Source of the DNA: Acetobacteraceae bacterium
Lineage (GTDB): Bacteria > Pseudomonadota > Alphaproteobacteria > Acetobacterales > Acetobacteraceae
DNA: 46,704 nucleotides
NCBI GenBank assembly: GCA_025352375.1
Contig: JANXTL010000261.1
Location: 1 to 46,704 of the forward strand
Direction: 5' to 3'
Notes under the pieces: generated by a model
Database searches by the model: none
Told to the model about the DNA's origin: nothing
The model's input: only the letters and a program-made list of their open reading frames with translations
In this document: piece by piece, positions 1-9,811 of the stretch
Position numbering within the stretch: position 1 is the stretch's first letter
How the letters are laid out: every line of letters starts with the position of its first letter
Program-made: the position numbers and the translations under genes

Positions 1-1
1 C

Positions 2-142
2 CAAGACTGCATCCGCAAGGTCGAGGTGCTGGAATACCCCGAGCTCGGCATGGAAGCGGTGTGGCGGATCGAGGTGGAGAACTTCCCGGCGTTCATCGTG
101 ATGGACGACAAGGGGAACGATTTCTATGAGGGGATGGAGTAG
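2..142 (+). CDS. Class I fumarate hydratase, C-terminal end (partial)
   Basis: Only the last 46 codons are inside the window; the gene starts upstream. The visible tail, including the stretches [16 protein letters not shown] and DDKGNDFY, matches from memory the conserved C-terminus of the [4Fe-4S] class I fumarases (FumA/FumB type). These hydrate fumarate to L-malate in the TCA cycle. The cluster-binding cysteines lie outside the window, so activity cannot be judged. The frame ends at TAG. No convincing terminator hairpin is visible in the roughly 100 bases before the convergent gene that follows. The related L-tartrate dehydratases share this fold, so substrate is inferred from the tail only. 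Confidence 0.75.
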   Translation, partial: QDCIRKVEVLEYPELGMEAVWRIEVENFPAFIVMDDKGNDFYEGME

Positions 143-240
143 TTCCCCAAGGTCGTCATCCCGGCGAATGCAGGGTTTCACGACGTTACGGGCCCGGAAG
201 GTTGAAAGTCGTGGGTGCCGGCATGACGGGTAAGTGGTTG

Positions 241-1212
241 TCAGCCCCTCGCCGTCCGCAACCGCCGCACCTCCAGATACTGCCACAGCAGCAAGATCGG
301 CACGCCGACCACGATATCCCGCGCCCGGCGGACCAGCGACACCCCGATCGACAACTCCGGCGGCACGCCGAAGATGGCGCCCAACCCGGCATACCCTGCC
401 TCCTGCACCCCCGCGTTCACCGGCACCAGGAAGGCGGCGGCGGCCAGCGCGCTGAGTAGCGCCTCGATCGCCAGAACGTCGTCGAAATCGACCGGCACGC
501 CCAGTGCTCGGTAGGCGATCCAGCCCGCGGTGCCGGCCATGAGCCAGCCGATCAGGTGGATGACGAATCCCAGCGCAAGTCGAGGCGCATGGCCGTAGAT
601 CAACCCGAGTTCCGCCTGCAGCACCGCGACCCGGTCATGCGCATCGGCAACCCGGCCGCTGGCGATCAGCGTTCCCAGCTTGGCGAACAGCGGCGTGGCG
701 CCGTTCTGTAGCCACATGAAGGCGAAGCACCCGACGACGGCCAACCCGAGCCCCACCTCCACCGGCACAGCCAAGGCCGACCCCGGTGCTCGGGACAGCA
801 AAATACCCAAACCGATGCCGGTGAAGGCGATCTGCGCCAGGAACTCGGCCGTGACGTCCACGATCGTCGTCGCGGTCGCGGTCACCCAGCTGACCCCAAG
901 CAGTGTCGCCGCCCGTGTGCCGAACACGAACCCGCCGATTTGCGAAAACGGCAGACAATTGCTGGAGGCATCCCGCACCATGCGCGCCCAGATCGTCACC
1001 CCGGCGTGGGCGGCGCCGCCAGACGGCGTAATCGCGTACCATGCCAAGCCGAGCACGACGAACAGCAGAAATTGCCAGCCGAGGATGATTCCGAACTCAG
1101 GCCAGCCGATCCGGCTGACGGCGGCGGTGACATTGCCGACGCCGAAGGTGCCGATCAGCGCGACGACGATCACCACCCCGGCCACGGCGAGGATGTAGGA
1201 AAGGTGTTTCAC
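241..1212 (-). CDS. HpnL-like integral membrane protein (LPG synthase TM-domain family)
   Basis: This 323-residue, very hydrophobic protein has about eight predicted membrane segments, beginning with the N-terminal segment after MKHLSYIL. The pattern and length fit the lysylphosphatidylglycerol synthase transmembrane family, specifically the HpnL proteins associated with hopanoid biosynthesis. The C-terminal part carries the [18 protein letters not shown] stretch typical of this family (polar residues inside a membrane helix). The start is GTG, and it overlaps the tyrS stop as GTGA, so the two are probably translated together. There is no aminoacyl-transferase domain, so it is not an MprF-type lysyl-PG synthase. 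In the HpnL family a role in hopanoid or lipid transport or attachment is proposed; here that is inferred from family only. Confidence 0.7.
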   Translation of the reverse strand: MKHLSYILAVAGVVIVVALIGTFGVGNVTAAVSRIGWPEFGIILGWQFLLFVVLGLAWYAITPSGGAAHAGVTIWARMVRDASSNCLPFSQIGGFVFGTRAATLLGVSWVTATATTIVDVTAEFLAQIAFTGIGLGILLSRAPGSALAVPVEVGLGLAVVGCFAFMWLQNGATPLFAKLGTLIASGRVADAHDRVAVLQAELGLIYGHAPRLALGFVIHLIGWLMAGTAGWIAYRALGVPVDFDDVLAIEALLSALAAAAFLVPVNAGVQEAGYAGLGAIFGVPPELSIGVSLVRRARDIVVGVPILLLWQYLEVRRLRTARG

Positions 1213-2453
1213 CCCGCGCGGACCAGCTTGTGCTGCTTCCGACCGGCTGAGAGCTTGATGGCTCCATTGTTCATGTCCGCGAGGCCGACGACCTGCGCTT
1301 CATCGGAGACCGCGATGTCGTTCACACGGGCGCCGCCGCCGCGGATCAGGCGGCGGGATTCGCCGTTCGAGGCCGCTAGGCCGGCTTGGGCGAACAAACG
1401 GAACGCTGGTATCCCGGCCTCCAGTTCAGCGTGCGGGATATCAACGCTTGGGAGGGTATCGGCTGTGGTGCCTTCCTCGAACGCCAATCGGGCGGTTTCG
1501 GCGGCGGCGGCGGATTTCTCGCGTCCGTGCGCCAAGGCTGTGGCTTCGTTGGCGAGGATCTTCTTCGCTTCGTTTATCTCCGCCCCGCCCAGCGCTTCCA
1601 ATCCGGCGATCTCGTCGAGTGGAAAATCAGTGAACAGGCGCAGGAACCGGCCGACGTCGCCGTCTTCGGTATTCCGCCAGAACTGCCAATAGTCATAGGG
1701 AGATAAGCGGTCCTCAGTCAGCCACATCGCTCCCTGTGCGGTCTTGCCCATCTTGGTGCCGGATGCCGTGGTGATCAGAGGGGTCGTCAAGCCAAACACC
1801 GGCTTGGCGTCGGTCCGCCGCGTCAGCTCCATGCCGGACACGATGTTGCCCCACTGGTCCGACCCGCCGATCTGCAGCACCACGCCCATGCGGCGGTTCA
1901 ACTCGCGAAAATCGTAGCTCTGGAGGATCATGTAGTTGAATTCGAGGAACGTGAGCGGCTGTTCCCGGTCCAGGCGCAGCTTCACGGAGTCGAAGGTCAG
2001 CATGCGGTTGATAGTGAAGTGCGTGCCGATGTCGCGCAGCAGGTCGATGTAGCTCAGGGCGTCCAGCCAGTCTGCGTTGTTTACCATGATGGCGTCGGAC
2101 GCGCCGTCGCCAAAGCGCAGGAACGGGCCGAAGCAGCGCTTGATGCCTGCCATGTTGGCGCCAATCTGGGCGTCGGTCAGCATCTGCCGCGACTCGTCCC
2201 GGCCCGACGGATCGCCGATCCGCGTCGTGCCGCCACCCATCAAAACCACCGGCTTGTGCCCATGCTTTTGCAGCAGCCGCAGGATCATGATTTGCACCAG
2301 GCTGCCGATATGCAGGCTGTCCGCGGTGCAATCGAACCCGATATAAGCCGGCGTAGGGCCCGCGCTCATGACGGTGCGCAGCGCATCCAGGTCGGTGCAC
2401 TGATGGAGGAAGCCCCGGTCGGTGGCTTCCTGCAGGAAGTCGCTGGCAGGCAT
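1209..2453 (-). CDS. tyrS: Tyrosyl-tRNA synthetase
   Basis: The product (414 residues) charges tRNA-Tyr with tyrosine in the cytoplasm. The class I signatures are visible: the HIGH-like motif in [12 protein letters not shown] (about residues 45-56), the tyrosine-pocket segment GGSDQWGNI, and the KMSKS-like loop GTKMGKT. An S4-like RNA-binding domain closes the protein ([15 protein letters not shown]). The frame stays open further upstream, but that extension would overlap the divergent anmK gene. The chosen ATG gives the usual N-terminus [15 protein letters not shown]. It leaves a 61-base divergent intergenic space with anmK, where both promoters must lie. The stop overlaps the GTG of the HpnL-like gene. 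Confidence 0.95.
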   Translation of the reverse strand: MPASDFLQEATDRGFLHQCTDLDALRTVMSAGPTPAYIGFDCTADSLHIGSLVQIMILRLLQKHGHKPVVLMGGGTTRIGDPSGRDESRQMLTDAQIGANMAGIKRCFGPFLRFGDGASDAIMVNNADWLDALSYIDLLRDIGTHFTINRMLTFDSVKLRLDREQPLTFLEFNYMILQSYDFRELNRRMGVVLQIGGSDQWGNIVSGMELTRRTDAKPVFGLTTPLITTASGTKMGKTAQGAMWLTEDRLSPYDYWQFWRNTEDGDVGRFLRLFTDFPLDEIAGLEALGGAEINEAKKILANEATALAHGREKSAAAAETARLAFEEGTTADTLPSVDIPHAELEAGIPAFRLFAQAGLAASNGESRRLIRGGGARVNDIAVSDEAQVVGLADMNNGAIKLSAGRKQHKLVRAG

Positions 2454-2514
2454 GGCGGCAAATCCGTTATTGTAGAGAGGCCGGCGGGTTAACACAGCGG
2501 GGAGAATTCCGGAA

Positions 2515-3582
2515 ATGCCACGCACGATCGGACTCATGAGCGGCACATCTTTGGATGGTGTGGATGCCGCCTGGATCGACACGGACGGGGAAAGCATCAC
2601 CGCTTTCGGTCCGACTGTGACGATCCCCTACGAGCGCAAGATGCGCATCGATCTGCGGCAGGCGTTGAAGGTCGCGCCCTCGCTGGCCGCCGATAGCGCG
2701 CTCATCAAATTACTCACGCAGCGGCTGACCGACACCCATGCGGACGCGATTGAGGCGGTTGGCCGAAAGGCCGACCTGATCGGTTTCCATGGCCAAACCA
2801 TCCTGCATCGGCCGGCACGCCGTCGCAGCTGGCAGATCGGTGACGCGGCGGCCCTGGCTGCTCGGGTTGGACTGCCGGTCGTGTACGATTTCCGCTCCGC
2901 CGATATCGCGGCGGGCGGGCAGGGGGCGCCGCTGGCGCCGGTGTTTCACGCCGCGATGGCCCGCGACCTGCCCAAACCGCTCGCGGTCCTTAATATAGGG
3001 GGAGTCGCGAACGTGACCTGGATCGGGGCGGATGGCGAACTGGTTGCCTGCGATACCGGGCCGGGCAACGGGCCACTGGATGACTGGGCGGCACGGCATA
3101 CCGGGGACGCGTTCGACCGGGATGGTGCGTTGGCGCTGTCGGGACGACTGGATCGTGCCGTGCTGGGACGGTTGATGGCCCACCCGTATTTCGGCCGCCC
3201 GGCCCCCAAATCCCTGGATCGGCTGGATTTCGCGCAGGCGTTACGCGATAGCGGCGCCGAGGACCTGTCCGCGGCCGATGGTGCCGCGACTCTTGCCGCC
3301 TTCACAGCCCAGGCGGTCGCCGCGACCATTCTTCCCGCCGCTCCGGTGCGTTGGCTGGTCTGCGGCGGAGGGCGGCACAATCCAGCGATCATGGCGGCGC
3401 TTCGATCCACGCTGAGTGCCCCGGTCGATCCGGTCGAGGCAGTCGGCTGGAACGGCGACGCCTTGGAGGCGCAATGCTTCGGCTTCCTCGCCGCTCGGGT
3501 TGTGGCCGGACTGCCGCTGAGCTTTCCCCGAACAACCGGCGTGCCGGAACCGATGGCAGGTGGGCGGATCGCCAAGCCCTGA
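2515..3582 (+). CDS. anmK: Anhydro-N-acetylmuramic acid kinase
   Basis: AnmK phosphorylates and opens 1,6-anhydro-MurNAc released during cell-wall turnover, giving MurNAc-6-phosphate for recycling. The 355-residue length is slightly short but normal for the family. Diagnostic motifs are the N-terminal ATP-binding [17 protein letters not shown], then [22 protein letters not shown], the DTGPGN loop and the late [12 protein letters not shown] segment. The gene is divergent from tyrS, begins at ATG, and is followed directly by a strong intrinsic terminator. No other recycling gene (murQ, nagZ) is next to it. Complete, with no sign of damage. Confidence 0.95.
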   Translation: MPRTIGLMSGTSLDGVDAAWIDTDGESITAFGPTVTIPYERKMRIDLRQALKVAPSLAADSALIKLLTQRLTDTHADAIEAVGRKADLIGFHGQTILHRPARRRSWQIGDAAALAARVGLPVVYDFRSADIAAGGQGAPLAPVFHAAMARDLPKPLAVLNIGGVANVTWIGADGELVACDTGPGNGPLDDWAARHTGDAFDRDGALALSGRLDRAVLGRLMAHPYFGRPAPKSLDRLDFAQALRDSGAEDLSAADGAATLAAFTAQAVAATILPAAPVRWLVCGGGRHNPAIMAALRSTLSAPVDPVEAVGWNGDALEAQCFGFLAARVVAGLPLSFPRTTGVPEPMAGGRIAKP

Positions 3583-3593
3583 GCAAAAAAAAT

Positions 3594-3621
3594 CGGCGGT
3601 CTTCCGACCGCCGCTTTTTTT
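3594..3621. terminator. Bidirectional intrinsic terminator between anmK and the hydrolase gene
   Basis: A 7-bp perfect stem (CGGCGGT / ACCGCCG) closes a six-base loop. It is followed by seven T on the plus strand and preceded by a run of eight A just upstream, which gives the U-run for the opposite strand. It lies between convergent genes and should end both transcripts. Confidence 0.9.
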
Positions 3622-3635
3622 GTCTTTCGAACGGA

Positions 3636-4301
3636 TCAGTCCGCCGCGAGCGCCATCTGGCGGCGCGCGATGGCCCGGCCGCAGTGGTCTTCCACCGCTT
3701 CCGCAACCTGATCGGCGTGGGAGGCGAAGACATGGTCGGCGCCGTCGAACACGCGATAGTCCACGTGGACGTTCTTCTGGGTGTTCAGCTTATCGACCAG
3801 CTTGCGCACGGCCGGTTCCGGCACGAGCTCGTCGGAGTCGCCGTGTACCAGCAGCCCGCCACAGGGGCAGGGGGCCAGGAATCCGAAATCGTAGTGGTTG
3901 GCGGGCGGCGCGACGCTCACCCAGCCGGAGATTTCTGGACGGCGCATCAGCAACTGCATGCCAATGAACGCACCGAAGGAGTAGCCGGCGATCCACAACC
4001 CGCCATGCGACGGGTTGACGGCCTGCATCCAATCCAGCGCCGCCGCGGCGTCGCTGATTTCCCCAATGCCGCCGTCGTAACGTCCCTGGCTGCGGCCAAC
4101 GCCCCTGAAGTTGAACCGCATGACCGAGCAGCCCAGCTTTTGGAAGGACTGGTACATGGAGTATGTGATGCGGTTGTTCATGGTCCCGCCGTGCAGCGGG
4201 TGCGGGTGCAGGATCAGGGCAACGGGTGCGCCTGGCTCCTTGGAATGATGATAGCGACCTTCTAGCCGGCCATCTGGACCGGCAAACATCACCTCGGGCA
4301 T
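3636..4301 (-). CDS. Alpha/beta hydrolase (serine hydrolase, unknown substrate)
   Basis: This 221-residue alpha/beta hydrolase-fold protein belongs to the short bacterial group with an HPHPLHGG segment early in the chain. The nucleophile elbow is GYSFGA (serine), the acid is likely the Asp of HGDSDELVP, and the catalytic His is in DGADHVFASH. There is no signal peptide, so it should be cytoplasmic. The reading frame is open to a TTG further upstream, but that extension is low-complexity and Arg-rich. I therefore chose the internal ATG giving MPEVMFAGPDGRLEGRY, a typical beginning for the family. The substrate (an ester or a thioester) cannot be read from sequence. Confidence 0.85.
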   Translation of the reverse strand: MPEVMFAGPDGRLEGRYHHSKEPGAPVALILHPHPLHGGTMNNRITYSMYQSFQKLGCSVMRFNFRGVGRSQGRYDGGIGEISDAAAALDWMQAVNPSHGGLWIAGYSFGAFIGMQLLMRRPEISGWVSVAPPANHYDFGFLAPCPCGGLLVHGDSDELVPEPAVRKLVDKLNTQKNVHVDYRVFDGADHVFASHADQVAEAVEDHCGRAIARRQMALAAD

Positions 4302-4723
4302 GGCATCCGGAACCTGTTTGCTGTCTTGTCCGCCGGATCGTCGATGGAAACCCTCTTGGTTCCACCCCGTCCGCCGGTCCCCTTTCAGAACGCGTCGACC
4401 TACACGGCTTTGCAAAAAAAAGCCGCCTTGGCCGAAGCTTCACGTCAAGCTCAGCGACCTGAGCCTGCCTAATTTTATGACCCCCATCCGGTGCGCTTTA
4501 TACCTCAACGGCAATTGTTGACCGCGTTAGTCGGCTATTGTAGCTTGCGCCTGATGATGCAACCGGGATCGGGTTCGCGTTTCCTCCTGCCTCACGGTCG
4601 AGGCGTCCGAACGGTTCGTTCAGGCGCCGCGTTCCCACGGTAGGTTTGCCAAATCGGCCATACCAACCTCGGGCGAAGCAACTATAGAACACTTGCCTCT
4701 CCCATTCATAATGGAAATGTCGC
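4302..4723. other. 422-base intergenic region between the hydrolase and cysE
   Basis: No gene I can support is present; short frames here have no homology-like features and no ribosome site. The region must hold the promoters of the divergent hydrolase and cysE genes. A small inverted repeat (GCTCAG, 4-base loop, CTGAGC) lies at 4449-4464. A run of eight A is near 4413. A TTGACC box near 4518 has only a poor -10 partner, so I do not call a promoter. Confidence 0.5.
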
Positions 4724-5410
4724 ATGGCTTTCATGTTCCTACGCGAGACGATAAAGACATACCGGGAACGCGATCCCGCTGCGCGTTCGTATGCTGAAGT
4801 CGTATTGTGCTACCCTGGCGTGCATGCGGTGATATGGCATAGACTATCGCATGCATTATGGAACCATAGATTGTATTTATTGGGTCGTTTTTCGTCTCAT
4901 ATCGCACGCTGGTTGACTGGGATCGAAATTCATCCCGCCGCGAAGATCGGACGCCGCCTGGTGATCGATCACGGCATGGGAGTCGTCATCGGCGAAACCG
5001 CCGAAATAGGCGACGATTGCTACATCTATCATCAGGTGACCCTAGGGGTCGCCCGCACCATGAGTGGCAAACGTCACCCGACGGTGGGGAACAATGTCAT
5101 CATAGGCACCGGTGCCAAGGTTCTAGGGCCGATCACGATCGGCGATAATGCCCGCATCGGATCCAATGCCGTCGTGGTCGATCCTGTCCCGCCGGATACA
5201 ACCGTCGTGGGTATCCCCGCTCGGCCAGTCGAGCGGCGCGAGAAATCGAACCCCAAAAGTTTCGACCCCTACGGCATGCCCTGCGACGGCAGCCCCGACC
5301 CCGTGCAATGCGAAATCGAAGGACTGCGTGCCGAACTCGCCGAACTGGAAATCAAGGTCGCGCGCCTCGCGGACGCTCAGGTGCGCCAGCGGCAATCCGC
5401 GGCGGAATAG
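4724..5410 (+). CDS. cysE: Serine O-acetyltransferase
   Basis: CysE acetylates L-serine with acetyl-CoA, the first step of cysteine synthesis. The 228-residue product has the short N-terminal helical domain of the compact SAT type, then the left-handed beta-helix made of hexapeptide repeats. The catalytic region is visible in [18 protein letters not shown], followed by YHQVTLGV and the CoA-binding end [12 protein letters not shown]. The C-terminal 40 residues form a Glu/Leu-rich likely coiled coil. It is the first gene of a rightward operon, 4 bases before iscR. The link makes sense: it supplies cysteine to the cysteine desulfurases that follow. Confidence 0.93.
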   Translation: MAFMFLRETIKTYRERDPAARSYAEVVLCYPGVHAVIWHRLSHALWNHRLYLLGRFSSHIARWLTGIEIHPAAKIGRRLVIDHGMGVVIGETAEIGDDCYIYHQVTLGVARTMSGKRHPTVGNNVIIGTGAKVLGPITIGDNARIGSNAVVVDPVPPDTTVVGIPARPVERREKSNPKSFDPYGMPCDGSPDPVQCEIEGLRAELAELEIKVARLADAQVRQRQSAAE

Positions 5411-5414
5411 GCGC

Positions 5415-5942
5415 ATGCAGCTCACAACGCGTGGCCGGTACGCCGTCATGGCGATGGCCGACCTTGCGACCCGCGAAGCTCTGACGGAGTCCGGGGGTTG
5501 CGAATGCGGGCCGGTCTGCCTGGCGGAAATCGCCGAACGCCAGCAACTTTCACTCTCTTACCTGGAGCAGCTGTTCGGCAAGCTGCGCCGCGCCGGGCTG
5601 GTGGCCTCGGCACGCGGCCCCGGCGGCGGCTACCGGCTGATAACGCCGCCGGCCGAGATTCCGATCGCCGCCATCGTCGCGGCGGTCGACGAACCGATCC
5701 ATGCGACAAGGTGCGAGGCCGGCAGCGGCGGCTGCATGGCCGGACCGAAGCCCGGTGACGACGGGAAGCAGTGCCAAACCCACGATCTGTGGTTCGAACT
5801 CGGCCGGCAGATCGAGCTTTTTCTGAGCGGCATATCGTTGGCCGACGTTGTTGGCCGCCGCGTGAAGGGGCGCGCCGTGCCGCTGCCGGCGTTGGACGAG
5901 CAGCGGCTCGCGGCGGCCAGATGTCGTCGGCACGAACAATGA
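5415..5942 (+). CDS. iscR: Rrf2-family Fe-S regulator, IscR type
   Basis: A 175-residue winged-helix repressor of the Rrf2 family. The N-terminus MQLTTRGRYAVMAMADLA, the recognition region LSLSYLEQLFGKLRRAGLV and the wing GPGGGYRL are canonical IscR. The cluster ligands are C100, C107 and C120, followed by QTH with H123 in the place of the IscR histidine ligand. The spacing between the second and third cysteine is longer than in E. coli IscR. An extra Cys-rich insertion (C29, C31, C35) sits before the DNA-binding helices. The gene follows cysE and its stop overlaps the next start (ATGA). It most likely senses [2Fe-2S] status and controls this operon. Confidence 0.9.
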   Translation: MQLTTRGRYAVMAMADLATREALTESGGCECGPVCLAEIAERQQLSLSYLEQLFGKLRRAGLVASARGPGGGYRLITPPAEIPIAAIVAAVDEPIHATRCEAGSGGCMAGPKPGDDGKQCQTHDLWFELGRQIELFLSGISLADVVGRRVKGRAVPLPALDEQRLAAARCRRHEQ

Positions 5943-7039
5943 TGCATTACCTCGATGCCAACGCCACCGAACCGCTGCGTCCCGAAGCACGCGATGCGAT
6001 GCTGGCGGCCTGCGGCATCACCGGCAATCCGTCCTCGGTGCACTGCGCTGGCCGCGCGGCCCGCCGCGTGATGGAGGATAGCCGCGAAACCCTGGCCGCC
6101 CGGTTCGGGTGCCAGCCCGGCGACCTGGTGTTCACGTCGGGTGGCACCGAGGCCGATGCGCTCGCGGTCCACGCGCTGGGGCAGGGGCGCCGGCTGGTCA
6201 TCGGTGCCACCGAACACGATGCCATTCGTGCCGCCGCGCCGGATGCGACGCTGGTGCCGGTACTATCCAACGGCCCGATCGATCTCGGCGTGCTGGCCGG
6301 GATCCTGTCGGCCGGTCCGCCGGCGCTGGTCTGCCTCATGCTGGCTAACAATGAGACGGGGACCATTCAGCCGGTCGCCGAGGCGGCTGCCCTGTGCCGC
6401 GTCCATGGTGCGCGGCTGCACGTCGATGCGGTGCAGGCCGCTGGGCGCATGGCCGTGAATTTGGGCGCGCTGGGTGCCAGCAGTATCGCGATCTCGTCCC
6501 ATAAGATCGGCGGCCCTACCGGCGTCGGCGCACTGCTGCTGGCGCCCGAACACAGTTCGGTCGTTCCTTTGATCCGAGGCGGCGGGCAGGAGCGTGGGCG
6601 GCGCGGCGGCACTCCGCCGGTCGCCGCGATCGCCGGGTTCGCCGCCGCGGCGATGGCGGCAGTCGGCACCGAAGCGTTGGCCGCCTTGCGCGACGCCGCC
6701 GAACGTGCGGCCGTCATACATGGCGCTATGGTCGTGGGTGGCGATGCGCCCAGGCTCGGCAACACAACCTGCCTCGCGCTGCCTGGCGCGCGGGCCGACA
6801 TGCAGGTGATCGCGCTCGATCTGGAGGGCGTCGCCGTGAGCGCCGGCGCCGCCTGCAGTTCGGGAAAGGTCGCGGCAAGCCACGTGCTGGCTGCCATGGG
6901 GCTCGGCGCGCTTGCCGGCCAGGCGATCCGGGTGTCGCTACCGTGGAATGCCAGCGCGGCGGACGTGGACGCCTTCGCCGCCGCATACGTACGCATGGCC
7001 GATCGGCTCCGTTCACCCCTGGTTTCGCGCGCCGCGTGA
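5939..7039 (+). CDS. Cysteine desulfurase 1 (NifS/IscS-like, class V aminotransferase)
   Basis: This PLP enzyme of 366 residues takes sulfur from cysteine as an enzyme-bound persulfide. The PLP-binding lysine is K189 in SSHKIGGPTG, and the persulfide cysteine is C306 in SAGAACSSGKV; both are intact. Other landmarks are YLDANAT at the start, TSGGTEADALAV and LANNETGTIQPV. The start (two adjacent ATGs) overlaps the iscR stop. It is shorter and more divergent than the desulfurase encoded next, so it may be a partner or a paralogue with a different sulfur acceptor. A specific name (IscS, NifS, SufS) is not justified. Confidence 0.88.
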   Translation: MMHYLDANATEPLRPEARDAMLAACGITGNPSSVHCAGRAARRVMEDSRETLAARFGCQPGDLVFTSGGTEADALAVHALGQGRRLVIGATEHDAIRAAAPDATLVPVLSNGPIDLGVLAGILSAGPPALVCLMLANNETGTIQPVAEAAALCRVHGARLHVDAVQAAGRMAVNLGALGASSIAISSHKIGGPTGVGALLLAPEHSSVVPLIRGGGQERGRRGGTPPVAAIAGFAAAAMAAVGTEALAALRDAAERAAVIHGAMVVGGDAPRLGNTTCLALPGARADMQVIALDLEGVAVSAGAACSSGKVAASHVLAAMGLGALAGQAIRVSLPWNASAADVDAFAAAYVRMADRLRSPLVSRAA

Positions 7040-7049
7040 TCCCACACTG

Positions 7050-8231
7050 ATGCCCATCATGCCGCCTCGCCCCAATCGTCCCGTCTATCTCGATAATCAG
7101 GCCACCACGCGCTGCGACCCCCGCGTACTGGCGGCGATGCTACCGTATTTCTCCGAGGAGTACGGGAACCCAGCCAGCGCCGAACACGTCATGGGTCATA
7201 CCGCCGAAAAGGCGGTGGAAGACGCGCGTCGCCACATCGCCACGCTGCTCGGCGCCGACGCGCGGGAAATCGTGCTGACCTCCGGCGCTACGGAAAGCAA
7301 CAACATCGCTATCAAGGGGGCGGCCCGCTTCGCCAAATCGATGGGAGGCGAGCGACGGCGCATCGTCACCGTCGCAACCGAACACAAATGTGTGCTGGAG
7401 TCGGTCGCGGACCTCGCGGCGGAAGGGTTTGAGCCGGTTTTCCTGCCGGTCGGTGCCGACGGGCTGCTGGATCCGGACGTGCTTCGGGCCGCGCTGGCGG
7501 TGCCGACGCTGCTGGTCAGCGTCATGGCGGTGAACAACGAAATTGGCGTTGTTCAGGATATTCCTACGCTCGCGGCCATCGCCAAGGAGGGCGGCGCCCT
7601 GTTTCACACCGACCTGGCGCAGGCGGCCGGTAAGATCCCGCTGGACGTCACGGGATGGAAGGTCGATCTGGCCTCGGTCAGCGGCCACAAGCTGTATGGC
7701 CCGAAAGGCGTGGGCGCGCTGTTTGTGCGCCGCCGGCCGAGGGCGCGGATTGCCCCGCTGTTCTCCGGCGGTGGGCAGGAGCGAGGATTGCGTTCGGGCA
7801 CACTGGCCACGCCATCGATCGTCGGGCTAGGGGAGGCCTGTCGGCTCGCGGCGTTGGAAATGGCAGCCGAAGCCGCCCGCATTACCGGTTTGCGAACCGC
7901 CTTGTTGGACCAGCTCCGCGCTTCCGTGCCTGGCGTGACGATCAACGGCAGCATCGGCGACCGGATCGCCGGGAACCTCAACCTGACCTTCCCCGCCGCT
8001 ACGGCCGTCGACCTGATGGCACGTGCGCCGGACCTGTGCGTGTCCACGGGATCGGCGTGCTCATCCGCCGAAGTGGAGTCTTCTTATGTACTCCGGGCAA
8101 TCGGACTAAGCGACGAAGCTGCGTCCCGCACCTTGCGCGTGGGGATCGGACGCTTTACCTCCGCCGCCGATATCGAATACGCGGCCGCCGCCTTGGCTGC
8201 CGCCCATGCCGGTGCGCCGGCCGAGGCCTGA
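7050..8231 (+). CDS. iscS: Cysteine desulfurase 2 (IscS type)
   Basis: The 393-residue product is a standard group I cysteine desulfurase that supplies sulfur for Fe-S clusters and tRNA thiolation. The N-terminus is [19 protein letters not shown] sits on K214 in [10 protein letters not shown], and the active-site cysteine is C337 in [21 protein letters not shown]. The ATG lies 10 bases after the upstream desulfurase stop. The next genes are a ferredoxin and mnmA, which fits a donor role for MnmA. No iscU or iscA gene is adjacent, so the scaffold must be encoded elsewhere. Confident as cysteine desulfurase; the IscS name is by similarity and context. Confidence 0.9.
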   Translation: MPIMPPRPNRPVYLDNQATTRCDPRVLAAMLPYFSEEYGNPASAEHVMGHTAEKAVEDARRHIATLLGADAREIVLTSGATESNNIAIKGAARFAKSMGGERRRIVTVATEHKCVLESVADLAAEGFEPVFLPVGADGLLDPDVLRAALAVPTLLVSVMAVNNEIGVVQDIPTLAAIAKEGGALFHTDLAQAAGKIPLDVTGWKVDLASVSGHKLYGPKGVGALFVRRRPRARIAPLFSGGGQERGLRSGTLATPSIVGLGEACRLAALEMAAEAARITGLRTALLDQLRASVPGVTINGSIGDRIAGNLNLTFPAATAVDLMARAPDLCVSTGSACSSAEVESSYVLRAIGLSDEAASRTLRVGIGRFTSAADIEYAAAALAAAHAGAPAEA

Positions 8232-8235
8232 CCCG

Positions 8236-8565
8236 ATGCCAAAAATGACTTTTCTCCAACGCGACGGCACACGGCGGGAGGTCGATGCTCCGACCGGTTT
8301 GTCGGTGCTTGAAATCGCGCACAAGCACGACATCGATATCGAGGGCGCCTGCGAGGGTTCCCTGGCTTGCTCGACCTGCCATGTCATCGTCGATGCCGAA
8401 TGGTACGCCAAGCTTTCCAAGGCGACCGAAGACGAGGAGGACATGCTGGACCTCGCGTTCGGCCTGACCGAAACGTCCCGCCTCGGCTGCCAGATCGTGA
8501 TGGGTGAAAAACTCGACGGGCTGGTGGTGAAGTTGCCGGCGGGCACTCGCAACATGATGGGGTAG
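8236..8565 (+). CDS. fdx: [2Fe-2S] ferredoxin, adrenodoxin type
   Basis: A 109-residue electron carrier. The four cluster cysteines are C39, C45, C48 and C85, in the vertebrate/ISC-type arrangement [10 protein letters not shown] then RLGC. The [22 protein letters not shown] segment is the usual acidic interaction helix and ligand region of ISC ferredoxins. It starts 4 bases after the desulfurase stop and ends 5 bases before mnmA, so it is in the same transcript. It most likely provides electrons for Fe-S cluster assembly. An N-terminal plant-type arrangement (CX4CX2C) is excluded by the spacing. Confidence 0.93.
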   Translation: MPKMTFLQRDGTRREVDAPTGLSVLEIAHKHDIDIEGACEGSLACSTCHVIVDAEWYAKLSKATEDEEDMLDLAFGLTETSRLGCQIVMGEKLDGLVVKLPAGTRNMMG

Positions 8566-8570
8566 GGACG

Positions 8571-9641
8571 ATGCGAGTCGTCGTCGCGATGTCGGGGGGC
8601 GTAGATAGCTCGACCGTCGCCGGTTTGCTGCATGAAGCCGGGCACGAGGTGATTGGCGTCACCTTACAATTGTACGACCACGGCGCGGCCGCTGGGCGCA
8701 AAGGCGCTTGCTGCGCCGGCCAGGACATCCACGACGCCCGCCGGGTCGCCGACAAGCTCGGCATCCCGCATTACACGATCGACGCCGAGGAGCGGTTCGC
8801 CAAAGCGGTGATGGCCGACTTCGCCGACAGCTACGCCGTCGGCGAAACCCCCGTGCCCTGCATCCGCTGCAATCAGTCGGTGAAATTCGCCGATCTGACC
8901 GCGATGGCCCGTGAACTGGGGGCCGAAAGGCTAGCGACCGGGCATTACGTACGCCGGGTGAACGGTTCGGCGGGTGCCGAGTTGCACCGAGCGGCCGATC
9001 CGGCACGAGATCAGAGCTGGTTCCTGTTCGCGACGACGCAGACGCAATTGGATTTTTGCGAATTTCCGCTCGGCGACATGCCGGACAAGCGGACGGTGCG
9101 CGATGTGGCGTCGCGGCTGGGGCTGGCGGTCGCCGACAAGCCGGACAGCCAGGATATTTGCTTCGTTCCGTCGGGCAGCTATGCCGACGTGGTGGCGAAG
9201 CTGCGGCCCGACGCGATGGCGCCGGGGGAGATCGTCGGCATCGACGGTGCGGTTGTCGGCCATCACGACGGCATCGCCCGTTTCACCGTCGGGCAGGGCA
9301 AGCGTCTGGGCGCCGCCGCGATGATTGGCGGGGAACGCCAGATGGTCGTCGCAACCGAACCCGCCACCCGCCGCATCGTCATCGGCCCCCGCACCACGGG
9401 AACCGACATCATGCGGCTGCGGGAGGTCAATTGGCTGATCCCGCCGCCCGCCGAATCGCTGCGGTGTTCGGTGAAGCTGCGTGCCCGCGACCAGATGCGG
9501 CCGGCCTGGGTCGAGGCGGCCGAGGGCGGGGCGACGGTTCGGCTGGACGAGGCAACTTTGCCCGCGCCGGGACAGGCCTGCGTGTTCTACGCGGGGGACC
9601 GCGTGTTGGGCGGGGGAATTATCTGTCGTTCAGGTCAATGA
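8571..9641 (+). CDS. mnmA: tRNA-specific 2-thiouridylase MnmA
   Basis: MnmA thiolates U34 of tRNA-Lys, -Glu and -Gln using persulfide sulfur derived from a cysteine desulfurase. The PP-loop AMSGGVDSS lies at residues 6-14. The catalytic pair is C97 in PCIRCNQ and C197 in SQDICFVP. GHYVRR and the VGQGKRLG segment are also typical. At 356 residues it is of normal length. It closes the cysE-iscR-desulfurase-ferredoxin operon, which supports the desulfurases as its sulfur source. No clear terminator hairpin with a T-run follows; the downstream 130 bases are AT-rich. Confidence 0.94.
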   Translation: MRVVVAMSGGVDSSTVAGLLHEAGHEVIGVTLQLYDHGAAAGRKGACCAGQDIHDARRVADKLGIPHYTIDAEERFAKAVMADFADSYAVGETPVPCIRCNQSVKFADLTAMARELGAERLATGHYVRRVNGSAGAELHRAADPARDQSWFLFATTQTQLDFCEFPLGDMPDKRTVRDVASRLGLAVADKPDSQDICFVPSGSYADVVAKLRPDAMAPGEIVGIDGAVVGHHDGIARFTVGQGKRLGAAAMIGGERQMVVATEPATRRIVIGPRTTGTDIMRLREVNWLIPPPAESLRCSVKLRARDQMRPAWVEAAEGGATVRLDEATLPAPGQACVFYAGDRVLGGGIICRSGQ

Positions 9642-9811
9642 AAATTGGCTGCCGTTAATGGAATATTAACCTTATTGGGTTACGGTGCCGTTGTCCCGGG
9701 ACGCGTATCGCTGATATCTTAATATTAGCGCCCTGGACAGGTTCTGTCCGTGAGCTTAATGTTCTCCATGTCATGACCAAACCGCGTTGGATACCGTCAG
9801 GAGATCGAACC

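Noticed and set aside
4498-4734. Possible 78-codon gene on the minus strand upstream of cysE
   Set aside because: No ribosome site, no recognisable features, and it covers the likely cysE promoter region and start.
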